Below are positions 1 to 6,311 of a stretch of DNA of 19,063 nucleotides, one piece after another. The translations under genes and the position numbers were made by a program. Location: assembly GCA_036558125.1 (NCBI GenBank), contig DATBGE010000106.1, forward strand, positions 1-19,063, in the 5' to 3' direction. The number at the start of each line of letters is the position of its first letter. Positions within the stretch are counted from its first letter, which is position 1. The stretch comes from DATBGE01 sp036558125 (GTDB lineage Bacteria > Gemmatimonadota > Gemmatimonadetes > Gemmatimonadales > GWC2-71-9). The notes beneath the pieces are model-generated. The model was not told where the DNA came from. It made no database searches and worked only from the letters and a program-made list of their open reading frames with translations.

Positions 1-1909
1 CGCGCCCCTTGAGCAGCGGAATCCCCGCCGCGCGGAAGAACTCGGGATTAGCCGTACGCAGCTCCGCGTTGGGCTGCGCCTCCCCTGAGGCTGTCGCCTT
101 TCCCTCGGCCTTGACGTCAAGCCTGACGTCGGAGGTTCGCAACGGCATCGGTGAGCCCAGCCCCGCGACGGAGACGCCCGGCAGCGCCGCGATCTCGCTA
201 CGCATCAACTCGTACTGTTCCTTGGCCCTCACGTCGGCCTGGGGGTCGCTTATCGCCTGGGTAGTTGAGAGCAGTGCCACGTCCATGGTCAGTATTTCTT
301 CGGTCACCAACCCGGTGCGCACATTGGCCAGGCTGATCATGGTACGGGTGAGGAGGCCCGCGCCGGCCAGCAGCATCACCGACACGGCGACCTGCACTAC
401 GACGAGTCCGCGCTGGAGGCGCTGCTTGCGAAGTCCGCCGCTCATCCGATGCCCGCCGGCCGCAACCCAGGAGGCGAGCGTGCCTTCCTTCGGCAGCGAG
501 ACTACGAATGAGAGCAGCAAGGCGAGCCCCAGGGAGAGCGCCAGTGCGAAGCCCAGCACGACGTTGTCCACCCGGATCTCGCCGGCGCGCGGCGAGTAGC
601 GCTCGGCAAGCGCGATAAGGAGTTGCACCCCGCCCAGTGCGATCACGACACCGAGCCCGGCGCCCACCAGTGTCAGCAGCAGGTTCTCGGCGAGCAGGAG
701 TCGGCGGAGCCGTGCCAGTCCGGCGCCCAGCGCCGCGCGGGTCACCAGCTCATGCTCGCGCCGCACGCCACGCATCAAGGTCAGGTTAGCCACATTGGCC
801 GCCGAGATGATCAACACGAACGCGGCCGCGCCCATGAGGAGCCACAGCGTGAGCCGGGCGTTCTCGCCCAGCACTTCCTTGAACGGGATGACGTCGACGC
901 GGTAGTGCGATCCCGGATCGTAAGCTTCCGGATAATCGCCCTCCATCCGGCCGTAGACCGCCGCCACCTCGCTCCGCACCTGCTCGAGGCTGGCACCGGG
1001 TGCCATGCGTGCCACCATCTCGGTCATCCGATGGGTACGGCCCTGCACCATGAGTGCGCTCAGGTGATGCGGGCTGACGACCATGTTGAGCAGCGCGTCC
1101 ACCCGGGTGGGGAAGGAAGGTGTCGGCTGCAGCACGCCGATCACCGTCACCGAGTTCCCGTCCATTCGCACCTGGCGGCCGACGATGCTCGAGTCGCCGC
1201 CGAAACGGCTGATCCAGAACTCGTGGGTCAGAACCATCACCGGTGGCACACCCGGCCCATCGTCGCCTGGCCCCGTCACCCGTCCCAGCACCGGCGACAG
1301 GCCCATCACTTCAAAGAAGTTGCCGGTCACCAGCCCAACCGACATCCGGAGGGCGCCGTCGTCGCCTTGCAGCACCCCGGTCCATTGCGAGAATTCGCCG
1401 ATGCCGCCACCCAACGACGGTACACCGGTGCGGAAGTCGCTGATCTCGGGAACCGAGAACGCCAGGTTCTCCTTGCCAGGGCCGTCGGCGGATTGGCGCA
1501 GGTAGACCAGCCGGTCGCCTTCGCGGTTGGGCAGGGGCTTGAGCAGCACCGCGCGGACCACGCTGAAGATCGCGGTGTTGGCGCCGATTCCGAGAGCGAG
1601 CGTGAGCACAACGATGGCACTGAATCCCGGACTGTGCCGGAGCGAACGCATCGCGTACCAGAAGTCGGCGGTCAGGTCCTGGATCCAGGGCAGCGCCCGC
1701 TGATCGCGGACTGCTTCCGCAGCCTGGGTCAGACCGCCCGATGCCATCAAGGCCTGGCGTCGCGCCTCCTCGGGAGCCATGCCGCGCCGGATGTTCTCCT
1801 CCGTCTCCATGTCCAGGTGGGCCTGGAGCTCTTCCTCGAGATCGGCGTCCGCCCGTTGCCCGGAAAACAGGCCGGCAATGCGCGCCAGCAAGGATCGAAA
1901 CTGTCTCAT
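1..1909 (-). CDS. ADOP-type ABC transporter permease (FtsX/MacB_PCD), 3' end beyond the window
   Basis: The minus frame is open from the ATG at 1909 to the window edge, giving about 636 residues with no stop. Residues 1-75 form the soluble helical N-terminal region typical of acidobacterial duplicated orphan permeases (an EEELQAHLDME stretch near 25-35). Then come the first membrane segment (about 96-122) with the hallmark ALGIGANTAIFS, a periplasmic MacB_PCD-like domain, and further membrane segments from about 350 (ISAANVANLTLMRG). Family members usually run to 800 or more residues, so the last FtsX half probably lies outside. Such permeases are thought to work with separately encoded ATPases or in MacB-like mechanotransmission; the substrate is unknown. 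The start ATG overlaps the PadR stop in an ATGA, so the two genes are translationally coupled and probably co-repressed. Family is confident; specific role is not known. Confidence 0.9.
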   Translation of the reverse strand, partial: MRQFRSLLARIAGLFSGQRADADLEEELQAHLDMETEENIRRGMAPEEARRQALMASGGLTQAAEAVRDQRALPWIQDLTADFWYAMRSLRHSPGFSAIVVLTLALGIGANTAIFSVVRAVLLKPLPNREGDRLVYLRQSADGPGKENLAFSVPEISDFRTGVPSLGGGIGEFSQWTGVLQGDDGALRMSVGLVTGNFFEVMGLSPVLGRVTGPGDDGPGVPPVMVLTHEFWISRFGGDSSIVGRQVRMDGNSVTVIGVLQPTPSFPTRVDALLNMVVSPHHLSALMVQGRTHRMTEMVARMAPGASLEQVRSEVAAVYGRMEGDYPEAYDPGSHYRVDVIPFKEVLGENARLTLWLLMGAAAFVLIISAANVANLTLMRGVRREHELVTRAALGAGLARLRRLLLAENLLLTLVGAGLGVVIALGGVQLLIALAERYSPRAGEIRVDNVVLGFALALSLGLALLLSFVVSLPKEGTLASWVAAGGHRMSGGLRKQRLQRGLVVVQVAVSVMLLAGAGLLTRTMISLANVRTGLVTEEILTMDVALLSTTQAISDPQADVRAKEQYELMRSEIAALPGVSVAGLGSPMPLRTSDVRLDVKAEGKATASGEAQPNAELRTANPEFFRAAGIPLLKGR

Positions 1910-2250
1910 GTGGCCTCCCGCCGCGGGTTGAGAAAGGCGGAGATCAGATCGGCGGTCTGGTGCCATTCGTGGGCTTCGCGGGCCAGCTGCTTCCGGCCAG
2001 CGGCGCTGAGGGCGTAGAACTTGGCCCGGCGATTGTTCTCGGATTGGCTCCATTCGGCCGTGATGAATCCCTCCTGCTCGAGCTTGAGCAGGGCAGGGTA
2101 GAGCGTGCCGTAGTTGAGCTTGAGGCGGTGCTTGCTGATTTCCTCGATACGCCGGGCGATGCCGTAGCCGTGCAGGGGCCCCAGCACGTCGAGGGTCTTG
2201 AGGATCATGAGGGCGAGGGTGCCCTGTTTGACGTCGAGCTTGTCCGCCAT
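1906..2250 (-). CDS. PadR-family transcriptional regulator
   Basis: This 114-residue protein has the PadR winged-helix signature: LDVKQGTLALMILKTLDVLGP at residues 5-25, HGYGIARRIEE at 27-37, then NYGTLYPALLKLEQEGFI (46-63) as recognition helix and wing. The wing strand NNRRAKFYALSAAGRKQL (72-89) follows, with a short C-terminal dimerisation helix. PadR proteins are cytoplasmic dimeric repressors, often autoregulatory. The start is supported by a purine-rich GGACGGAG a few bases upstream. The stop overlaps the ATG of the ADOP permease, the usual PadR-permease pairing of Acidobacteriota and Gemmatimonadota. A 15-bp inverted repeat just upstream (2261-2275) is a likely operator. The ligand is not predictable from sequence. 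Confidence 0.95.
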   Translation of the reverse strand: MADKLDVKQGTLALMILKTLDVLGPLHGYGIARRIEEISKHRLKLNYGTLYPALLKLEQEGFITAEWSQSENNRRAKFYALSAAGRKQLAREAHEWHQTADLISAFLNPRREAT

Positions 2251-2260
2251 GGCTCCGTCC

Positions 2261-2275
2261 TATGGGATACCCATA
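2261..2275. promoter_or_regulatory. Candidate PadR operator (perfect inverted repeat)
   Basis: TATGGG-ATA-CCCATA is a perfect palindrome with 6-bp arms. It lies 11 bp upstream of the padR start codon and 88 bp upstream of the divergent hydrolase start. PadR proteins bind dyads in their own promoters, so autoregulation is the natural reading, and control of the hydrolase is possible. No clear -35/-10 pair could be assigned here. The palindrome is seen directly; its function is inferred. Confidence 0.5.
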
Positions 2276-2363
2276 TGACGGTAATGTGTGGGAAAGGTTT
2301 CAGCTAGGGGCGGGTGTCTGTTTTCGCCGCGAATTCGCGCATTTGGTGTCAGGGAGACGTCAA

Positions 2364-3314
2364 ATGAACAGCACCACTTCGTTGAAACCGATCAGGCCAT
2401 CGCTCATCATCGTGACGCAGATGGCCCTGTCGACGGCGAGGAAACGAAACCCGTCGCTCCGCTTCATCCTGCCGGCACTGCGCGCCACCCAGAGCGTCTT
2501 GCCCGCCGCGGCGGCGGCGATCGCGGAACGGCTGTTTTCGTGGGCTCCTTCGGGCCCGGTGAGTGCGCAGGGCCGGGAGTTTCTCGCCCGAGGGAACCGC
2601 TTTGAACTGGAGGTGGACAGTCGGAGGGTAGTTGGCTGGACCTGGGGACAGGGACCCACCACCTACCTGGTGCATGGCTGGGGAGGATGCTCTGCCCGCC
2701 TCTACCCGATGGGGCAAGCATTGATCGCCAGCGGTCGGCGGCTGGTCATGTTCGATGCGCCGGGACACGGCGAGTCCGGTCGCGGGGTGAGCTCGATGCC
2801 GGAGTTCGCCCGGTCACTGCAAGCGGTGGTCGAACGGCAGGGACCTCCCGATGCCGTGGTGGCGCATTCGCTGGGAGCAGCGGCCACTGCACTCGCAGCC
2901 GCTTCCGGTCTCACCGCCAGGCACTTCGTGTTCCTGGCGCCCGCGGCCAATCCCGCTGAGTGGGGGCGGTCCATCGGGGCATCGTTGCGACTCGACAAGG
3001 GGGTTATGAGCCGGCTACGCCAGCGCAGCGAACAGCGCCTGCGGCTTAGATGGAAGGATTACGATGCCCGAGTGCACGCCCGTCGCATGACCGCGCCGCT
3101 TCTCGTGATCCACGATCATCACGACGAAACGGTACCGTTTTCTCATGGCGCTGACATCGCGCAGTCCTGGCCTGGGGCCACCCTGATCGAGACCACGGGT
3201 CTGGGACATAGCGACCTGCTCCGCGATCCCTTGGTGATCTCCCAGGTGCTGGATTTCGTGGCTGGGGTTACTCCAACTCCTCGGCGCGCATCGCGAATCC
3301 CTCGCGGAGCTTGA
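2364..3314 (+). CDS. Alpha/beta-hydrolase fold protein
   Basis: This 316-residue protein starts at the ATG at 2364, which has AGGGAGA 6 bp upstream; the in-frame ATG at 2262 lies inside the padR operator region and lacks such a site. Residues 1-60 are a basic, hydrophobic N-terminal extension without a clear signal peptide. The catalytic domain begins near 80: YLVHGWGG (101-108, oxyanion-hole HG), MFDAPGHGES (129-138), nucleophile elbow AHSLGA with Ser169, acid Asp254 in HDHHDETVP, and His282 in GLGHSD. The elbow has Ala where GxSxG has its first Gly, which is tolerated in the family. All triad residues are present, so an active esterase or hydrolase is expected; the substrate cannot be deduced. 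It is divergent from padR and followed 129 bp later by a small plus-strand gene. Confidence 0.85.
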   Translation: MNSTTSLKPIRPSLIIVTQMALSTARKRNPSLRFILPALRATQSVLPAAAAAIAERLFSWAPSGPVSAQGREFLARGNRFELEVDSRRVVGWTWGQGPTTYLVHGWGGCSARLYPMGQALIASGRRLVMFDAPGHGESGRGVSSMPEFARSLQAVVERQGPPDAVVAHSLGAAATALAAASGLTARHFVFLAPAANPAEWGRSIGASLRLDKGVMSRLRQRSEQRLRLRWKDYDARVHARRMTAPLLVIHDHHDETVPFSHGADIAQSWPGATLIETTGLGHSDLLRDPLVISQVLDFVAGVTPTPRRASRIPRGA

Positions 3315-3443
3315 TATAGTCCATCAATCCGGTCCTAGACTACATCGGCGCGACAACCTCAGCGAGAGTGACCGGATCGTGAGAGGTCGAGGGGCTAGAT
3401 TGAATGACGAGCGAGCGTACCCCTTAGATCCGAGGAGAGACCC

Positions 3444-3755
3444 ATGTATCTCGTGCGAGAAATCTTCAATTGCAAGCCGGGCCAGGTGCGCCCGATGGTG
3501 GATAAGTTCCTCGCGATGGGCAAGCTGGGCGAAAAGGTTGGCATGCCGCACATGCGGGTCATGACCGACCTCTGTGGGGAGCAGTACTGGACGGTCGTTG
3601 CGGAGATGGAGGTGCCGAGCCTCCAGGCCTTCGAGGATATGATGAAAAATCCTCAGGGTTCACCTGACGACATGAAGCAGATGGAGGAGCTCATGAAGGG
3701 CTATCACGATCTTGTTGATCACGGGAGGCGGGAGATCTACAAGATCGAGGGCTGA
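3444..3755 (+). CDS. Small uncharacterised protein, possible dimeric alpha/beta-barrel
   Basis: This 103-residue protein starts at ATG 3444, preceded by GAGGAGAG at good spacing. It is soluble, with no signal peptide or membrane segment. It opens with MYLVREIFNCKPGQVRPMVD and contains YWTVVAEMEVPSLQAFEDMM, a strand-helix-strand pattern resembling NIPSNAP-like or ABM/EthD-like ferredoxin-fold barrels that act as dimers. The Met-rich helix (residues about 65-85) is not metal-motif-like. The resemblance is by secondary-structure pattern only and no catalytic residue is assigned. It ends 7 bp before the convergent stop of the MltF-like gene. Confidence 0.75.
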   Translation: MYLVREIFNCKPGQVRPMVDKFLAMGKLGEKVGMPHMRVMTDLCGEQYWTVVAEMEVPSLQAFEDMMKNPQGSPDDMKQMEELMKGYHDLVDHGRREIYKIEG

Positions 3756-3762
3756 CCGGCCC

Positions 3763-5277
3763 CTACTGCGCTTTCACCGCCGCCTTGGCTGCCTCCCGGC
3801 GCGCGTTCTCCTCTTCGACCAGCCGGTAGGCGATGTAGTACTTGAAGATGTTGGAGACGTAGGTCACGGTCTCGCGCCCAATGCGCTCGGACGCGATCTG
3901 CTCCACGTTGCCGAACCAGACGTTCGGGTTCAGTCGGCGCTTCTCGGCCTCCCTCCGCAACTGGCTGACCCGGCCCGGCCCCGCGTTGTACGACGCGAAG
4001 GTGAAGAGCGCCTTGTTCAGGTTGTCCATCGGCTCGTTCTCGAAATACGTGTCACGCACGGTGCGCATGTATTTGACGCCGGCATGGATGTTCGGCTCGA
4101 GTAACGTGATGTCCCCGACTTTCAGTGATGCGCCGGTCTCCGGCATGATCTGCATGATGCCGATGGCCCCGACCGGGCTCCTGGCGTTCTGATTGAGCCG
4201 GGACTCCTGGTATGCCTGGGCGGCCATCAGCAGGTAATCCACGTTGTACTTCTCGCTGTACTTCCGAAACAGGTCCACGACTGCGAGGAACGTCTTGCGC
4301 CCGTTCGCCGACGTGGCGCTCTGCACATAGGTCGCGTCAACCAGGTATTTGCGCTGGAGCTGGTCGCCAAAGGCCGATCCCAGCCCGTACTTCCCCATGA
4401 ACGTGTTCAGAGCGGCGAGCAGCTGCGGGTTGTTCTTGCGGACCGCGATGCCGAGGCTGCCGCCGGTCTGCAGCGCCACATTCTCATGGACGAGGATGTT
4501 GGGAAAGATCTTGCTCCAGAAGGCAGCGAGGTAGTCGTCCACGACGATGGAGGGGATCAAGCCCGCGTTCACCATCTCGAGCAGGTCATCGTCCTCCAGG
4601 TTCGCCGGAGCCTCCTCAATCAGCACCGGAGGTTTCCCCTCGGCTTTGAACTTCTCGCTGAGCGCCAGCAGGTTCTGGTAATAACCGCCGAGTTTGCGGG
4701 CGAAGACTTCCCTGCCTGCCAGGTCCTCAAGGGAGCCGATCGTCGGCGCGCCGGGGCCGGTGACCAGGATCTGCTTGACGTTCATCCGGGTGGGGTCGCT
4801 GAAGTCGACGTACTGCTGCAGCTCGGGTGTCACCGGGACCTGTGCCGCAACCATGTCCACCTTGCCGTCGACGAGTGCCGGCAGCAGCATTTCGCGCGGC
4901 AGAGGGAAGAAGATCACCGAGATTTTGTTGCCCGTGCCGGTGTTGAAGTGGGTGTTGAGCCGTTCCTCCATGAGCTGGCCGTACTCGTACGCGATGCCGC
5001 GTTGCTTGCCCCGGTCGATGAAATAGAAGGTGCGATTGAACGTCACGCCGACCCGGACGGCTCGTCGCTTGACCAGCTCGTCGAGGTCGCCGGTAAACGG
5101 TGTCAGCACGGCCTCGCGCACCGAAAGCGGCAGCTGGGTTTCGAGCTCGGAGGGCGGCAGTGGAATCGGAACGTCCGCGATTGGCGGTTTCTCGGCTGCC
5201 GGCTTGTCGCCGCTGCACGCGGTGACTGCCACCACGCCAACGAGCAGAACAGCGGTGAGATCGATCTTCGCCTTCAT
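3763..5277 (-). CDS. mltF: MltF-like membrane-bound lytic murein transglycosylase (lipoprotein)
   Basis: This 504-residue protein begins with a lipoprotein signal: a hydrophobic stretch at 7-20 ending in VTAC, so Cys21 should be lipidated and the protein anchored at the periplasmic face. Residues about 60-315 form a periplasmic solute-binding domain (SBP_bac_3: RRAVRVGVTFNRTFYFID, VDMVAAQVPVTPE, VDFSDP). Residues about 335-480 form an SLT lytic transglycosylase domain with catalytic Glu358 in YQESRLNQ, GAIGIMQIMPE (370-380) and FASYNAGPGRV (427-437). This order is that of MltF, which cleaves the MurNAc-GlcNAc bond to leave 1,6-anhydro-MurNAc; the N-terminal domain senses muropeptides. All key SLT motifs are intact. 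An AGG lies about 8 bp before the ATG. A highly charged Glu/Arg/Ala tail ends the protein. Confidence 0.93.
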   Translation of the reverse strand: MKAKIDLTAVLLVGVVAVTACSGDKPAAEKPPIADVPIPLPPSELETQLPLSVREAVLTPFTGDLDELVKRRAVRVGVTFNRTFYFIDRGKQRGIAYEYGQLMEERLNTHFNTGTGNKISVIFFPLPREMLLPALVDGKVDMVAAQVPVTPELQQYVDFSDPTRMNVKQILVTGPGAPTIGSLEDLAGREVFARKLGGYYQNLLALSEKFKAEGKPPVLIEEAPANLEDDDLLEMVNAGLIPSIVVDDYLAAFWSKIFPNILVHENVALQTGGSLGIAVRKNNPQLLAALNTFMGKYGLGSAFGDQLQRKYLVDATYVQSATSANGRKTFLAVVDLFRKYSEKYNVDYLLMAAQAYQESRLNQNARSPVGAIGIMQIMPETGASLKVGDITLLEPNIHAGVKYMRTVRDTYFENEPMDNLNKALFTFASYNAGPGRVSQLRREAEKRRLNPNVWFGNVEQIASERIGRETVTYVSNIFKYYIAYRLVEEENARREAAKAAVKAQ

Positions 5278-5341
5278 GATTTTACCTGCTTCACATCCGA
5301 GGGCTACTTCGCAGCTCCGCTCCCAATAGGCGGGTGGAGCA

Positions 5342-5383
5342 GGGATGCCGCAAGGTGGGGCCGCCTGCCCTTTAGGGCATCCC
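5342..5383. repeat. Inverted repeat in the leader of the mltF-like gene
   Basis: GGGATGCC at 5342-5349 pairs with GGCATCCC at 5376-5383, and a second small hairpin GCCC-TTTA-GGGC (5367-5378) overlaps the right arm. It lies 65 bp upstream of the mltF-like start, in the tRNA-mltF spacer. It could be a terminator behind the tRNA or a leader structure; no T-run follows on the minus strand. The rest of 5278-5543 shows no gene. Confidence 0.3.
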
Positions 5384-5543
5384 GATCAACGTACGACTTG
5401 CGCAGCCGCTCTCTGCATGCAGGTGATGGCGCCGGCCCCTGCCAGTGTCGTGGGTGACGCTGTCAGGGCTCGAATCATGATCCGTTGTGCGGGAAACGGG
5501 GCAACCTGCCCCAAGAACTTGGCCACTGAATTGCGAAGTCCAA

Positions 5544-5614
5544 TTGGCCCCGGTGGATTCGAACCACCATTCTCGGATCCAAAGTCCGATGTCCTGCCGT
5601 TGGACGAGGGGCCA
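5544..5614 (-). tRNA. tRNA-Gln (anticodon UUG)
   Basis: The minus strand folds as a complete cloverleaf. The acceptor stem is TGGCCCC/GGGGCCA (7 bp). The D arm has GTCC/GGAC. The anticodon arm is TCGGA-CTTTGGA-TCCGA with anticodon TTG at 34-36, the variable loop is GAAT, and the T arm is GGTGG-TTCGAAT-CCACC. The U1-A72 first pair is typical of tRNA-Gln. The next base is A (discriminator), followed by TTG, so the 3' CCA is not encoded; the visible CCA is part of the acceptor stem. It reads CAA and, by wobble, CAG codons. Confidence 0.93.
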
Positions 5615-5656
5615 GTGCGGGTGGGGGAAACTTAGTTGGACGGGAAAGAAGGAGAA

Positions 5657-5681
5657 GGGAGACAGGAGACAGGAGACGGGA
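5657..5681. repeat. Short tandem repeat, unit GGAGACA
   Basis: About three copies of a 7-bp unit (GGAGACA, the last copy ending in G) occur upstream of tRNA-Gln. A related array on the opposite strand lies at 13528-13550, so the motif recurs in intergenic DNA of this genome. There is no coding potential. Confidence 0.6.
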
Positions 5682-5747
5682 AAAGCGGAACAGCAGCAGA
5701 AGAGATCGGGAAACGGTATTCCCGAGAGCCCGAACTCTTCGCCGCCG

Positions 5748-5787
5748 TCCCCCCTTCCCAGTAGGGAAGGGGGACAGGGGGTTAGGT
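5748..5787 (+). repeat. G/C-hairpin interspersed repeat, copy A
   Basis: A 10-bp perfect stem (CCCCCTTCCC 5750-5759, GGGAAGGGGG 5764-5773) with loop AGTA is followed by the fixed tail ACAGGGGGTTAGGT (5774-5787). The same hairpin plus tail recurs at 8776-8815 (inverted), 8868-8907 and 9286-9325, so it is a dispersed REP-like element, not a chance hairpin. Here it ends 10 bp before the putative MarR operator. Confidence 0.8.
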
Positions 5788-5792
5788 CCGGA

Positions 5793-5820
5793 TTGATTAG
5801 TTGTCATTAGCAACTATCTT
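5793..5820 (+). promoter_or_regulatory. Candidate marR promoter with embedded operator
   Basis: TTGATT (5793-5798) and TATCTT (5815-5820) are spaced by 16 bp, each matching 4 of 6 sigma-70 consensus bases. An inverted repeat, TAGTTG-N7-CAACTA (5798-5816), fills the spacer. MarR regulators bind dyads of about this size inside their own promoter, so this fits autorepression of the marR-permease operon. The dyad is seen directly; the promoter assignment is moderate. Confidence 0.5.
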
Positions 5821-5846
5821 AACCTACCCCCAGCCAGTCGGGCCTG

Positions 5847-6299
5847 ATGGTCAAGAAATCCCTCCAGCACGCCGCCGCCGAGCTCTACGCCGCCGCCACG
5901 GCCTTCATCCGGATCTACCAGTTCCGGGACCGGGACCAGGCCCTTCGCTTCGGGCTCACTGTAGTCCAAGCCTACACTCTCGACATCCTGCTTACGGCGG
6001 GCGGAGTGGGACTCACCGGTCTCGCCCAGGCGCTGCGGCTCGACAAGAGCACGACGAGCCGTGTCGTGTCGGGAATGACGCGGCGCGGCCTGGTCGAATG
6101 GTCGCGACCGGAGCACGACCGGCGGGCCAAGGAAATCCTGGCCTCGCGGGAAGGGAAGCGCCGCTACGTGCGACTCCGCCGAGCCATCGTGGAGGACAAC
6201 GCTCGACTCCTGGCCTCCTACTCGCCGGCTGCCCGCCAGGCCGCCATCACCATCCTCTGGCAGCTCGCCGCTCGCGCCGCCGGCAGCTCTCAGTCCTAG
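5847..6299 (+). CDS. MarR-family transcriptional regulator
   Basis: This 150-residue protein has a MarR winged helix-turn-helix. An N-terminal dimerisation helix (5-27) is followed by LTVVQAYTLDILLTAGGVGLTGLAQAL (37-63), the recognition helix LDKSTTSRVVSGMTRRGLVE (65-84), and the wing with the family hallmark RPEHDRRAKE (87-96). MarR proteins are dimeric repressors released by small phenolic or drug-like ligands, or by oxidation; no redox Cys is present here. No strong ribosome site precedes the ATG at 5847. The stop is 12 bp before the permease start, so the pair forms an operon. The upstream dyad at 5798-5816 suggests autoregulation. Confidence 0.93.
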   Translation: MVKKSLQHAAAELYAAATAFIRIYQFRDRDQALRFGLTVVQAYTLDILLTAGGVGLTGLAQALRLDKSTTSRVVSGMTRRGLVEWSRPEHDRRAKEILASREGKRRYVRLRRAIVEDNARLLASYSPAARQAAITILWQLAARAAGSSQS

Positions 6300-6311
6300 C
6301 GGGAGATCCCG

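Noticed and set aside
623..2017. 464-codon plus-strand open frame
   Set aside because: It lies antisense to the ADOP permease, is rich in His/Gln/Arg with no domain, and has the composition of a shadow frame of GC-rich coding DNA.
4486..5457. 323-codon plus-strand open frame
   Set aside because: It is antisense to the clearly recognised MltF-like gene; no motif or ribosome site was seen.
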